This document shows positions 50,775-61,732 of a stretch of DNA of 64,000 nt, in pieces (positions within the stretch are counted from its first letter, which is position 1; each line of letters opens with the position of its first letter). The translations under genes and the position numbers were made by a program. The notes beneath the pieces were generated by a model. That model did no database searches and was not told the DNA's origin. It saw nothing but the letters and a program-made list of their open reading frames with translations. Origin of the DNA: Brettanomyces bruxellensis (Eukaryota > Ascomycota > Pichiomycetes > Pichiales > Pichiaceae); assembly GCF_011074885.1 (NCBI RefSeq), contig NC_054687.1, positions 1,302,001 through 1,366,000 of the forward strand, written 5' to 3'.

Positions 50775-52436
50775 TCAAGGCTGCACCTCGTGCTTTGCAT
50801 CCCCCTCGGCACGCCATTTCTCCACACTCTGGATTTCCTCTTCTTCGACAATTCCATTTCTGCGGACCCAAGGAATTCCACTGAGGAAGACTCCATACGG
50901 ATCGACCTCCTTTCTGACCCGCTGGAAGCTCCGGAGATCATCCCCGTACCATTCATCCATCTTGCTCTTGAATCCAACCATGGAGTCGTCTCTCAGCCTG
51001 CTTCCGGCGGCTTTTGCCCTGGTTTCCGCGGCTTCCTTGGCATCAGACGACCCGATGAAGTTCTTGGCCCAGTGAGGCTTTCCCCCGGCAGCATCTAAGG
51101 TCTCCTCGAAGACAGTAAACCATTTTCTGATCGGTGCCCTGCTGCGGAACGGCCTGTACATCGTGGCATTAATGTAAAGCGTGAGCTGGCCGTTGGTGAC
51201 TTTGTCCTGTGGGGCCCACTTCAACCTCGGTGCGTTGTCCAGGTACGGTCTGACCTGGTTTCCAAACACGGGGCCAAAGGACGTTGGTGTACGGGTGGTC
51301 AAATCCTGCGGCTCGGCCGAATTTGGACATGTTGTGTTCGAGCAACGCACCTCAACCGGCGAATGCACGAAGAAATCACCCGTCTTTCTTCCCTGGTCGA
51401 TGGATTTCTTCAACGACCGGATGATTTCCGGTCCGTTGGTCAAGGGAGCAGACCATTCATCCACGTACTGCGAGAACAAGCAGTCCATGTTGAGACCTTC
51501 AACAGAGTCCTGAACGGCCACATCTCCGTGTCCGTACGTCTCGTCTGTGCCGTACTGCCTGGCAAACACGAACCGCTCCACGTATGGCGTGAGTCTGGGG
51601 AAAATGTGCACGGAGACCCACAACAAGGACTCGTAGAACAATCTGCCCATCGTGGTGCCGTACCAGGACTTCCGGGGCCGGCTGACCGCGTCAAGCGTCT
51701 TCGATGCCCGCCAGAGAACGCACCTCTCCGTGTACGGGAACCACCAGACTCTCACGTACTCGTCACTGGTCCATATTTTCTCGAATTGGTCCAAAAGCGT
51801 CTCGTAAGTGATCACTTCCTGGCACGACCGGATCCTAAACGCAGGCACTGCCCTCACAGTCACATAGCTGATGAGCCCGATCTTTCCCAATGAGAGTAAC
51901 GCCGCCCGGAAGAGCCCGGGCTTTATCTTCTGCGAGCATTTCACCAACTTCCCCATTCCATCCACAATTGTGATGTCCACAACCTGCTGACTGATCAGCC
52001 CATGGTATGGCGATGAGCCGTGCGTTCCCGTGGAAATCACCCCGGCAACCGACTGCTCGCTGATCGATCCCAAGTTCTGCAGGGCAAGATTCTTCTTTGC
52101 AAGCAATGCCTCCAACTCGTATAGTCTCATGCCTGCCTCCACCGTCAGATCCGTGTATTTCCCATCCGCCGAAGGGTTCTCCGCCACCACGCCGTTGAAC
52201 TTGTCCAAATTCACCAGCCAGTCCCCCGTCATCGTCAAATCAGAGGGCGAGTGACCGGATCCAACGGTCATCACTGCTCTTCTTGACTTTCTCGCCGTAT
52301 TGACGATCGAGATCACCTCGTCGATCGTCTCTGGCTGGAAGTAATACTGTGGTCTGCACTCAAAAGTCCTTGCCCATGTCTTGTGCTTCTTGTATGGCAC
52401 AACTGTCTTGCTTACTTTGGTTGGAAGCTCTGTCAT
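50775..52436 (-). CDS. ALO1: D-arabinono-1,4-lactone oxidase Alo1
   Basis: 553 residues from the ATG at 52436 (MTELPTKVSK). The N-terminal FAD-binding domain has TVGSGHSPSDLTMTGDWLVN, where the His is the covalent FAD site in this family, and GVISTGTHGSS. The ALO domain follows with RVWWFPYTE and, near the end, the HWAK motif of aldonolactone oxidases. Alo1 is a mitochondrial membrane flavoenzyme making D-erythroascorbic acid, with H2O2 as by-product. Length fits S. cerevisiae Alo1 (526 residues). Codon use is GC-biased. Confidence 0.95.
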   Translation of the reverse strand: MTELPTKVSKTVVPYKKHKTWARTFECRPQYYFQPETIDEVISIVNTARKSRRAVMTVGSGHSPSDLTMTGDWLVNLDKFNGVVAENPSADGKYTDLTVEAGMRLYELEALLAKKNLALQNLGSISEQSVAGVISTGTHGSSPYHGLISQQVVDITIVDGMGKLVKCSQKIKPGLFRAALLSLGKIGLISYVTVRAVPAFRIRSCQEVITYETLLDQFEKIWTSDEYVRVWWFPYTERCVLWRASKTLDAVSRPRKSWYGTTMGRLFYESLLWVSVHIFPRLTPYVERFVFARQYGTDETYGHGDVAVQDSVEGLNMDCLFSQYVDEWSAPLTNGPEIIRSLKKSIDQGRKTGDFFVHSPVEVRCSNTTCPNSAEPQDLTTRTPTSFGPVFGNQVRPYLDNAPRLKWAPQDKVTNGQLTLYINATMYRPFRSRAPIRKWFTVFEETLDAAGGKPHWAKNFIGSSDAKEAAETRAKAAGSRLRDDSMVGFKSKMDEWYGDDLRSFQRVRKEVDPYGVFLSGIPWVRRNGIVEEEEIQSVEKWRAEGDAKHEVQP

Positions 52437-53271
52437 TTTCACTTTAGTCTTCACTTTTTTACTTCAACCTTTTCACTTTTCAGCTTTTTTTCCTGCTATT
52501 TCTCTCTTTATTCCTCGATGTATCCTTATCCTGATCTATGATGGTCAACTACCTCTTCTAATTAAATAAAACGCGACCAGATCCCGTGTCAACTGCACTC
52601 TATACCGAATTTCGTCTCACTTAGCGGCCCCTAAATGAATTAATAGAATCCGACAATAATCCCAGCCTGCAGCGTAAATTTCCACACTTAACCTGTAACA
52701 GATCAAAGCTACGCCAAAAAAAAAGCCCGAAAGCAAATATAAATTCAACTAATCCCAGCAAAACTGGCGAAACCTAGAGGTGGTAAAATGGGAAATGTGG
52801 ATACACTAGCGTGAATCTATGAATGAATCGCTATATATGTATCTGGTGACAAATTGAGAAGGGGAGAAAAACTATCTCAAGTAATTTTTTTTTTTATTTT
52901 ACATTATTCAGAACGCATGCGGATTCTCGATTGGCTGGGAATTCATTTTCTCTATCCTTCAGCTTACCTCATTTTTTTTTCCTTCCTCCTCCTCGCTTTC
53001 TCCGGCAATATCGTCAATGTTTAGTTCTCATGAACTATTAGTCCGTCAAGCGCGTAAATTTTAACAATAAAAATTGTAATTCTCGCCGATTGACGGTTTT
53101 CAATCAATAATAGCGTTTTCTTTTCTGCCAGTCCTCAGAAAAAGACGATTGTCCTTACTCTTCTTTTTCCCGTATCCGTTTCGTTTTTTTTTTGTTTGTT
53201 ATTTTTTTTACATCTCCGCCATGCTCCTCTACCATTTCACTAAATATTTGATTTGTCGCACAAACCTATAA
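52437..53271. other. Divergent intergenic region, ALO1 and the unknown gene
   Basis: 835 bp with several poly-T and poly-A runs and no gene seen. It must hold two promoters. Confidence 0.55.
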
Positions 53272-54579
53272 ATGCCTCCCAGGAAATCAAAGAGACGCCG
53301 GCGAACCAATAAAAGAAGAAATGCTTACGGTCACCTTAATTTGGCCAAGAGGAAGAGTATACCTCGGATTTCGCCTCGGAATAATGCCAGCCCATTTGAT
53401 CTTACCAGAATTGGTGCCCAGGATATAGCATTTACTGACAATGTCCTGAACCAATCATATAGATACGAAGCAATTTGTCCTTACTACAAACATGAGCTTC
53501 CAAAAAGGTGCCACAGTCTTAAGGACTGGTCGGCTAGAAAACTTGTCGAAGCCCTTTTTTCGAACCAGAATGATGAATTGAAACCGTGTGAATCAAATCG
53601 CTGGCTTTCGTATTTGATTGATACATGCCCGGTTTCGGACAGTTGGACTATCTGGAAAAGGGTGTGGCATTATATTCTTCTCTCAGAAAGAGATACTCCT
53701 GCTGTGTTTAGCATTTTTTACTCGAAGTTTGGCTCGAACTCATCGTTTTATTGTCATCATATTCCCTCGTTAAGAGCACACATATCAGCACGAAGTACGA
53801 ATGAAGATAGAACGTCATATATCACAATGAATTGTCTAAGTCGCCGTCACCGCTTTGAAACTCTCTATGCCAATGTGCATATGCCTTCGCTTGTCAACGA
53901 TTTGAATAGATATCGTTTGCTTGCACCTAACTATTTGGTCCTGCTTAATCTAAGCGGGATCGATCTGTCTAAGTCCTATCATTATTTGACAAGTCTCTCT
54001 TCGCTCTGCTTCCTCAATGTTTCTGGCTGCAATATTGATAGCGCTTCGTTAATGAGCATCTTTATGGCTATGAAGGCCTCAAAGCTGCAAAAATTGTCAT
54101 GCATCGTTCTAAATGATAATCCAGGTCTGGATTATTTCAATGAAAAGACAGAGATTCCATCACAAATTCAGTATCTAGAGATGAGTGCAAATGGAGACGG
54201 TGGAAGTCATGTCTCTTCGTTTATATCTATTGCAAATGCTGGCTTCGCGGGTCTTGCCGACTCGCTTAAGTTGCAATATTTGTTAAAACGCCATCTCGTG
54301 CAAATTCCTGGATTGCATGAACAATTGTTGTTAGATTATAGACTAATAGATCAGATGTACGACCCTACAGCAGATATAGCAGATAAATGTATTATTCCTT
54401 GGCTAAAGCGATCCCAAGTGCATCGGGTACGTGGGGTGAAATCGTATATAAGGAAGTATACAAAAAGAGCAAAACGCAGTACAGGTGCGTCTTCATCATC
54501 CTCTTCTCTAAATGATTCTGAATCTCTCAAAAGGCGAAAGGTGACTCGAGTGAACTTTAAAAAGTTTTTCGATATGTAA
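53272..54579 (+). CDS. Hypothetical nuclear protein with leucine-rich-repeat-like core
   Basis: 435 residues from an ATG. The start is extremely basic (MPPRKSKRRRRTNKRRN) and the end is basic with a Ser run, both like nuclear or nucleolar signals. Residues of about 215-300 have leucine-rich-repeat spacing: YLVLLNLSGIDLSKS, LSSLCFLNVSGCNIDS, KLSCIVLNDNPGL and IQYLEMSANGDG. The middle (about 80-200) has a Trp-rich helical region (WLSYLIDTCPVSDSWTIW). I do not recognise the family. Codon use and length support a real gene. Confidence 0.75.
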   Translation: MPPRKSKRRRRTNKRRNAYGHLNLAKRKSIPRISPRNNASPFDLTRIGAQDIAFTDNVLNQSYRYEAICPYYKHELPKRCHSLKDWSARKLVEALFSNQNDELKPCESNRWLSYLIDTCPVSDSWTIWKRVWHYILLSERDTPAVFSIFYSKFGSNSSFYCHHIPSLRAHISARSTNEDRTSYITMNCLSRRHRFETLYANVHMPSLVNDLNRYRLLAPNYLVLLNLSGIDLSKSYHYLTSLSSLCFLNVSGCNIDSASLMSIFMAMKASKLQKLSCIVLNDNPGLDYFNEKTEIPSQIQYLEMSANGDGGSHVSSFISIANAGFAGLADSLKLQYLLKRHLVQIPGLHEQLLLDYRLIDQMYDPTADIADKCIIPWLKRSQVHRVRGVKSYIRKYTKRAKRSTGASSSSSSLNDSESLKRRKVTRVNFKKFFDM

Positions 54580-54879
54580 CGCTTCACTTAACCCAAACTC
54601 TGTTTCACATATTCCATATTGAGTGTTGTTTCACGACAGTTTATTCGTTGTACTTATTTTTTTTTAATACATTAGTATACTATTGAATGGTAGATTAACG
54701 GGATACAAATATAAATGCAATCAATTATGACCACTTTCATCGTGTTGTTGATTTAGTTACGTACACTTAACTCCCAAATTTGGTGCATCGCTTAGAAAAT
54801 AAATACCTTTAGCGAAATCCTTTATCCTAATAATTTAAAAATATTGTGAACTGAATAAACACACAGAATAAAATAGAAA

Positions 54880-55917
54880 TTACCTGTACACAAAAGGATC
54901 GTTAATGACCTTTAAAAGTTGCTTTATCTTCCTTTGTCCCATTCCAGGTATTTCTTGAAGATTTGCTTCATTTGCTTTTTGGCAAAGCTCTTTAAGACTT
55001 CCAAAATGAGAAACCAAATTGATAGCGTCGGTTTTGTTAATTGCTTTTATCGTGGTTAAAATCTCTACAACACGCTTATAATAGCTTAGATCGTCATCTA
55101 TGTCATCATCTCGCTTTGAACTTCCCTGAATCAGAGTTTTCGCAGTATTCATCTCACATTGTTTTAGACCGGTTAGATAGTCTGCACACTGTTCGAAAGA
55201 CCAGGCAGCAATTAACGTCAGATTATTAAGCAAGCACAGTTTATTCAACTCCCGCATGGAGTCATCCGAACTTTCCACATCAACCAGAACCAACATTAAC
55301 CGTAGCATTCCTTTGTTGGAGGGATTATATCCAATCTTTTGTATTTTATGGTATATATATTCAGGATGTAACTTGTGATACTTTACCGACAAAAAGATGG
55401 CGAAGCAGCGTGAGTTCACTAAGTAGTCGACGTCATGAATCTGACCGTTGAATTTGTATGAGACACTGGTTAAATATGTGAGTAACGGATTACCATTTTG
55501 TGTTTTGTTAACCTGAATAGAACTGAATGTATGCTTTCTGAGTCTTGTATGTTTTGTAGTTTCGTAATTCGATTTCTTTCCCGACTGGCCCCTAATTATC
55601 ACTTGTTTCGGCTTCTTCTGAGACCCATATCTAATATTTGCATTTATATCATGCTGAACTTGACGAGCCGTTCGAAATTGCGATACATCGCTAACTCCAT
55701 TTAAGGATTTATATGGCACACCTGATAACGGCTTTGTACCGGATATACTATTTAGGCTTTTTTGTGCTGAATCACCCTTTTGAATATCACCACTAGCCTG
55801 TGCCCGCATTTTAGCAACATTGGCTAAAATACTGGAAAACGAACTTGTATCAGTGCTGGATGGTAAAGCCGAACCCTTCCCATCACCTTCATCTTTTTTG
55901 CCACTCTCGTCTACCAT
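54880..55917 (-). CDS. RAD10: Rad10/ERCC1 subunit of the Rad1-Rad10 structure-specific nuclease
   Basis: 345 residues from the ATG at 55917; a TTG two codons earlier is ignored. The first 120 residues are polar and poorly conserved. The central nuclease-like domain reads NPLLTYLTSVSYKF, DVDYLVNSRCFAIFLSVKYH and HPEYIYHKIQKI. The end has a double helix-hairpin-helix (INLVSHFGSLKEL, LQEIPGMGQRKIKQLLKV), which binds Rad1. The pair cuts on the 5' side of lesions in excision repair and trims flaps in single-strand annealing. S. cerevisiae Rad10 has 210 residues and lacks part of the HhH end, so this copy is nearer to ERCC1 in layout. Confidence 0.92.
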   Translation of the reverse strand: MVDESGKKDEGDGKGSALPSSTDTSSFSSILANVAKMRAQASGDIQKGDSAQKSLNSISGTKPLSGVPYKSLNGVSDVSQFRTARQVQHDINANIRYGSQKKPKQVIIRGQSGKKSNYETTKHTRLRKHTFSSIQVNKTQNGNPLLTYLTSVSYKFNGQIHDVDYLVNSRCFAIFLSVKYHKLHPEYIYHKIQKIGYNPSNKGMLRLMLVLVDVESSDDSMRELNKLCLLNNLTLIAAWSFEQCADYLTGLKQCEMNTAKTLIQGSSKRDDDIDDDLSYYKRVVEILTTIKAINKTDAINLVSHFGSLKELCQKANEANLQEIPGMGQRKIKQLLKVINDPFVYR

Positions 55918-56164
55918 CTTCAAGCCATTATTATACTTTTAAGTTAGAAGTGTGTATTGAAAGTATAAGTAAGCAAGCACTGAGATAAACGAGAAATTCA
56001 AAATCAGTGGTGGTAGAAAAGCGCATGAAAAAAAAAAGGTTTTCAGATTTTGAACCGAATTGTTCAAGATAAGCTAAACTTTACTTTTCATCAATCATAA
56101 CGGCGAATTCGTTTTAGAAAATCATAATAATACATAAATACATTAAACGAGCTGTATTAATATA

Positions 56165-56704
56165 ATGTCAGGGGAAAAAGGTAAGTCGATTGTGTGAGAG
56201 AGATAACATAAAGGTTGACGATGAAGTCGATGCATGAAATACTAACCATATTCAGTAAATTTAACGGAACTCGAACCACAACAGATTTTGCAATTCAAGG
56301 CACAGATAAACAAGGAGCTTGAAAATCTTCACAACTCCTTTAGTGCGCTAAAGGTGGCCCAGATGAAATATAAGGAATGCCACTCTGATGTGAAAAAGGT
56401 GAATGCCAATCCAAAGCAGGACATAATGGTTCCTCTTACGGCTTCGTTATATGTGCCCGGAAAGATCAAGGATAGTGACAATTTCCTTATAGATGTTGGC
56501 ACTGGATACTATGTGGAAAAGAGTTGTGGCGAGGCGCTTGAATTTTTTCAAGGCAGGCTAGACAAATTGAAAGAAGACTCATCCAAGTTGACATCTTTGA
56601 TCAAGGAGAAAGTTCAGGTGGTGCAAAGAGTGGATCAAGTTTTGAGACAGAAATTGGCTGAACAGCAGAAAGTGCTTGAAAAGCAAGGCAAAAGTAAAAA
56701 ATAA
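56165..56704 (+). CDS. GIM5: Prefoldin subunit 5 (Gim5), spliced
   Basis: Exons 56165-56180 and 56256-56704 join to 154 residues beginning MSGEKVNLTELEPQQILQFK. The split Val codon restores the N-terminus found in Gim5 homologues. It is an alpha-type prefoldin: two coiled-coil helices flank a beta-hairpin region with VPLTASLYVPGKI and VGTGYYVEKS. Prefoldin hands unfolded actin and tubulin to the chaperonin CCT. The intron splits the gene after 16 coding bases, so gene prediction without splicing would lose the first 41 residues. Confidence 0.95.
56181..56255 (+). other. GIM5 intron (75 nt)
   Basis: It begins GTAAGT, has TACTAAC at 56240-56246 and ends TTCAG at 56255. The branch to acceptor distance is short, which is common in yeasts. 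Confidence 0.93.
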
Positions 56705-56872
56705 CGGTGTATATGTCAGTACTCTAACATAACTGCGGAGTCGTTGATAGGCTAAGAGCTGTCAATCAATGATATTAATCCTACGGACAAGTACAAAGAC
56801 TAGAAGAAGTACAATAACAGCAAAAAAAAAGAATACATACGTATACATATATATATATATCAACACACTTCA

Positions 56873-58528
56873 TCAGTAGGGCAACCGCTTCAAAACGTCG
56901 TAAATGTACGGAAGCAAGTTGGGCACCAGAAGAAGCTTGTCGATGAGATCATCCTTTCGCCCAGTAAAAAGATCTAGACCACTCTTACTGCAAACCATCT
57001 GCTTCAAAAGAAGGCTAGCAGAGGTGTTAATTTCATTAAGCTGCAAGTGACTGTTAGCGTTGTACTGGAACAATTTGTAAGGCTCTTGAATGGAATCTTT
57101 CATCTTGCTATACTTCGCCCAATTTCCACGACTAGTGATGGATGCACCAGATACAAGGGCATCGTTCTTCCCCTGCTCTATACCAACAGCTGCCACTCTT
57201 GGACGTATTCCCTTAATGATAAACTTCTTTGTCCCGTTATCAAGAGTGATAACCATTGCCGAGGATCTAGGGAAGGCATGCTGGACATTTTTGATGAAGT
57301 CAACGGCAGGCAGAAGTTTCAAGTTTTGGGTACCGATAAATGGTGCAAATTGTGTTTCATAGCATCTCCATAACGAGATCTGCGTGACGTCACCGCCCAA
57401 ATCTGCAGCAAACGCACATCTGATCCAGGCAGTAGCTCTGTCTGGTTCTGGCAATTGGTTGAGTGAGGCAATGAGCTCATCAGGAAACACAGGGGGGTTA
57501 TCCGGAATAGGATCATGTACTCTTTGGATAAGTTGTAGCATCGGTAATGGCTGTGTAAGCTCTGTTTTGTAATCTAACTTGAAGACAAGCAATTTTGGCA
57601 AAAATGTGCCCAACACCTGTGCTCTTTCAAAGGAAGACAGCAAACGGTCCACACGGCTGTGCTGGATGAATTGATATAGAAAATCCAATGAGGTTAGAAT
57701 AAGCTCGTCGCTATCGTTTTGTGAATCGATCGAAAGTGCTAAGAAGGAAACAACAGTGTCTAAAACATCATCCTCGATACTATCTGGTGCATCACCTTCC
57801 TTCTTTGAGTTATACATCATTCTGCTCATGGATCTGAAAATAGTTGTGATTGTTGATCTGTCTTCCACGGTTCGCAAAAGCGAGATTAAAGACATAAACA
57901 ATGGATCTTCCGCTGGAACAGGGGCTAGGTAAGAAGATATGGCCTCAACTATATCCATAGTATATCTTAGAAGCTCCTTGCACTGCTCATATTGTGGATC
58001 CGAAAACTCATCCTGAAGGATTATTGGATTCTGGAGGATAGAAAGTATCACATCTCTTATTTGCATGTTCATAGAGATGACTTGGGAGTTATCTATATCC
58101 TGAGCTAGGTTTCGTAGGATGAGGGCGGAGCCCAAACTTTTGTCCATATCTTTATTCTCTGCACATGGGTTAAATGTCTGACAATTTAAATAATAAATCA
58201 AGTACTCGGTAAGAAAAGAATACTCTTTCTTGAGATTAATTTCTTTCCCATGTGTGAAGGAGTTACCGATCAATGAATTTAAGCAAAAATCGACTTCATC
58301 GCCAATTCCAGACTCAAAAGCCAGCTGATATCTCTTCAGCTGCGAGGGCCCTGCATAATTTGCACCTGGGACATTGTAATATGTGAACTGATGCTCATTT
58401 TTAAGATATTTGTTGTTTTGGATGAACTTAGATTCTTGAATTTCTGTACTTTCTGGATTAACCGGATAAACATGCGACTGTTCGGAAACAGATACCTGAC
58501 CTTTCTGAGGCGTTTCCAGTGCACTCAT
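56873..58528 (-). CDS. RSC9: Rsc9-like subunit of the RSC chromatin-remodelling complex
   Basis: 551 residues from an ATG. A polar N-terminus leads into armadillo-like helices (about 70-350). The C-terminal half has EPDRATAWIRCAFA, QISLWRCYETQFAPF, VDFIKNVQHAF and KKFIIKGIRPR, the pattern shared by fungal Rsc9 and animal ARID2/BAF200. No ARID domain is present, as in S. cerevisiae Rsc9 (581 residues). RSC slides and ejects nucleosomes at promoters. It is convergent with GIM5. Confidence 0.8.
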   Translation of the reverse strand: MSALETPQKGQVSVSEQSHVYPVNPESTEIQESKFIQNNKYLKNEHQFTYYNVPGANYAGPSQLKRYQLAFESGIGDEVDFCLNSLIGNSFTHGKEINLKKEYSFLTEYLIYYLNCQTFNPCAENKDMDKSLGSALILRNLAQDIDNSQVISMNMQIRDVILSILQNPIILQDEFSDPQYEQCKELLRYTMDIVEAISSYLAPVPAEDPLFMSLISLLRTVEDRSTITTIFRSMSRMMYNSKKEGDAPDSIEDDVLDTVVSFLALSIDSQNDSDELILTSLDFLYQFIQHSRVDRLLSSFERAQVLGTFLPKLLVFKLDYKTELTQPLPMLQLIQRVHDPIPDNPPVFPDELIASLNQLPEPDRATAWIRCAFAADLGGDVTQISLWRCYETQFAPFIGTQNLKLLPAVDFIKNVQHAFPRSSAMVITLDNGTKKFIIKGIRPRVAAVGIEQGKNDALVSGASITSRGNWAKYSKMKDSIQEPYKLFQYNANSHLQLNEINTSASLLLKQMVCSKSGLDLFTGRKDDLIDKLLLVPNLLPYIYDVLKRLPY

Positions 58529-61500
58529 TGTTTGTGCCTTGACCCTTGAAAATAAATGCTCTTTTAACTATTGATTTTTGAGATATATTATAATGTGTTT
58601 TGTCTTAATCTATATAGATTTTTCACGTTCTGTTTTTTTTTATTTTTTTTTTTTCGCGATTTCATGGATAAAATAAAGAAAATCAACTGTTTAGGCGATT
58701 CGTTCTTTATCTTCCTTCCCTCGACTTTATTATATGAGACAACGCACAAGGTATTTTACTAGTGGTATTATTTTATTTTATTCCCAAATAACTGCCTACA
58801 AATAATACGAACGTACTAAGCTTAAAAGAAATGCAATCATCATATTTGTAGCATTACTAAGACTATTACTGAAAATATTTGGACATGCCTAACTTCATAT
58901 CATAGTTCCAGTCAAATCAGTACAGATGATTTTGCTATGCGAAATTCCCCAATATGAGATTGTTAGAAGGCTTTTCACCCACAAATATTTTTTTTTGCGG
59001 ATATAAGTAAAAGCTGCTTCATCTTCTTGTAAAAGCATATCACTTCCTTTAAATATAAAGTCGATAAATACAGGAAAGACATAGATAATATTGAAAAAAA
59101 AAAAGACGATGTACGACTACGTTTGATCAAAATAATATGAATAAAGTCCCGTCGATCGTCCAGCAGAGCATTTTTGATTATGTTGCTAGGACATCGAAAT
59201 GCTTAACTTTAGAGTTGCGAGGCACCTGCGTGATAGTTCATAAATTAAAGTAATATATAAATTTTTCCTTTTATGTGATGTGGTAATTGAAGTTGCACTA
59301 CGATTGGAACAAAAAACTCAAAAGATCATAATTTTATACCGGGGAAGTGGCATGAAGTGTAAACTTTACACACCACAAAAAAGGCGAGCCGCAAGAAATC
59401 ATAGTTGATCGAATGATCAAGATAGATGTCTACACTGCAGAGGGTGCTACCTCATTCTCGAAACACTATTTTTTATTTTTGATGTTTATCTTTTTTAGTC
59501 AGGAGATTATATGCAACTTTGGTGATATCAATTAAATTCTAGACAAAGTAATTAGAATATGCATTCATACGTACTCCAATTTGAATGAAGACTTACAAAA
59601 TGCAAGATTACTAGGAAAAATATTTTTTTGCATGCATGCGAAGCACAGACCTGTTAAATAAAAAAACTGCTAGCACTTCTAGAGTGCGGATGCAGTGCTA
59701 TTCTTAGAACTCATAAATCCGTGAAATAAATTTTTAGAGAATATATGCATTACAACTTACATCTCCGCGTTTGGAAATTTTCTCTGATCTTCAGCCATAC
59801 CAATTTATCAAAAACGTTTATCAGAAGGTGCCTTGATACACAGAAAATGGATGACCTTTATTCGGAAGGAAGTATTTATTATTTTCTTTAAGTTCTAGGC
59901 ATTGAAGATGCAACCATATAATAAAGTTTTCTCTTCATTGGTAGAAAGAAAATTTAATTCGAACAAGAACGCTGAATTTACTTTCTTTATTACAATAAAA
60001 ATTAATTAACTATGCATGAAGATGCATACCCCAAATTTTGATTGTGACGCAACAGTATCATCGCTTAAATTTGGAAAAGAGGAACGTCAAAAAAAAAATA
60101 AGGCGATCAGAATATTTTTTAGAAAATCTTTTTTGCTTTTGTACTTGAAATATTTTTTGGTTTCGTTTAGTTCACATGCAACTTCCTTTGCTTTGCAAGC
60201 AAGGCTAAAAAATACTTCTTGTCACATTTTCCTTTTGGATAATCTTAGATGTCAGCTTTCGGGTGAATTTAAAAAATGCATTGTCATCAGTCCACCAACC
60301 AGATTCCGAGTGCTGAAAACTTTTTTCGAAATTCTTACTTTTGTTTTCATACCCCTTTCTTACATTCCATGCTTTCGACCAACATTCCGTTGCAATTACC
60401 ATGCCTATCATCAATTTGTTGAAGCTTAGAAAATTTACAACTCAACAGTTAACTAAAATCTCTCAAGGTCGACTATAAGTAAAATGCAAATTAACATCAT
60501 GGGTTTCTGTAGGATGACCTTTGACATCAAATCAATCAAATGAATTCTGCAAATCTGCAAAAGCGCTTGTAATGGAACAAAAAAATTCAACAATAGGGAG
60601 GAGGACATGCAGTTAGTTCAAGAATCCGTTTTTTTTCCCCCCTCCAAAACATCACTTTATTTTTTAGCCGCCCTTACTCATCTATCTAGATGATTTCTGA
60701 GTTGAATTACATACATGCAGTCCGCCCACACACTAACTACATTATAATGATTTTAAGATAAATGAATAAGGAAAATGAGGTGCTAGATATAAATCCTTTG
60801 TAGCTTAAGAGTGTGTCGAGGTTTGCAAGCAAACTAAAAGTCAAGCTTTCCAATATTATTGAACGCACTTGAAATTGCAATTTTATTAGACATGATCTAA
60901 ATTTCTTTGAGTATTATAATGCTATAACAACTCTAGTATGTTATTGTAAGCATTTGTCCAAATTGGGTGCGTTCTCTCTCCAAAAATACAATGTATCCAA
61001 CTGTAATTAAAAGGAAGGAGGTGCAAATTGGTAGTTAATGTACGGGAATCCGCGAATGTGTTACCTTAAAACAATGAAATGTTAGGGGCTCGATATTGTT
61101 ACTAAAAGTAAGGCGAAGAAATTCATCTAACAATAAGAAAAATATTTGATTGCGATCAGACAGGCACTAACTCCCTTCTTAATGCAGATTATAATTTAAC
61201 CGAGGATGTCGGTCGGCAGTTTTCAAGGGAAGCTGCATTAAAAATATAGACATTTCAGCATTCAAATTTCATGGAAGCGTTTTGAAATGTATTTACAATA
61301 AGCAATGCTACGTGCTTCATTGTATGTTCATGCTCAAAAGTACTGACCTTTACTTTTTTAAACTTGCTCGAATCCTATTGAAAGTACAATTGTTTTGGTA
61401 AACTAAAATAACCAATTGTTGCTTGCATAACAACATACACAAAGTTGGACCAATGCTGAATTGAGGGGGATCCCCATTCTAACATATTCTTAAGCATCCT

Positions 61501-61732
61501 ACTATTTTTGGACGCTTACTGCTGTAACGAGTAATGTATGGAACTTCAAATTCACACAATCCATGATAATCTTTACGTTCGATCATAATCCGGCCCGTAC
61601 TTCTTCTCAGTAAAACAAAAGGTTATATAAAGAGTTATAGTTGTCTTTTACACACACTCTTACTGGAACCCGACCGTCATTTTTGTAAATTCGTAGTCCA
61701 TTTGATTGGTAGCCAATTGTGTTGTTCATAAA
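58529..61732. other. 3.2-kb gene-free region upstream of the adhesin gene
   Basis: Very AT-rich, with no convincing gene, tRNA or repeat. The left end serves RSC9. The rest reads as a long promoter for the adhesin at 61733. In S. cerevisiae the FLO11 promoter is about 3 kb and is controlled by many factors and by two non-coding RNAs. A 137-codon open frame at 60016-60429 starts with ATG, but its composition (Phe/Lys/Ser-rich) fits AT-rich chance. Confidence 0.65.
61624..61631 (+). promoter_or_regulatory. TATA box of the adhesin gene
   Basis: TATATAAA about 105 bases before the start codon. A consensus TATA fits a regulated, switchable gene. Confidence 0.6.

Noticed and set aside
60016..60429. 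137-codon ATG-started frame upstream of the adhesin
   Set aside because: Composition is that of AT-rich non-coding DNA, with no domain, signal or plausible promoter.
58529..61732. Centromere, telomere or rDNA in the large gene-free region
   Set aside because: No telomeric repeats, no long inverted repeats and no rRNA sequence seen; a long adhesin promoter is the simpler reading.
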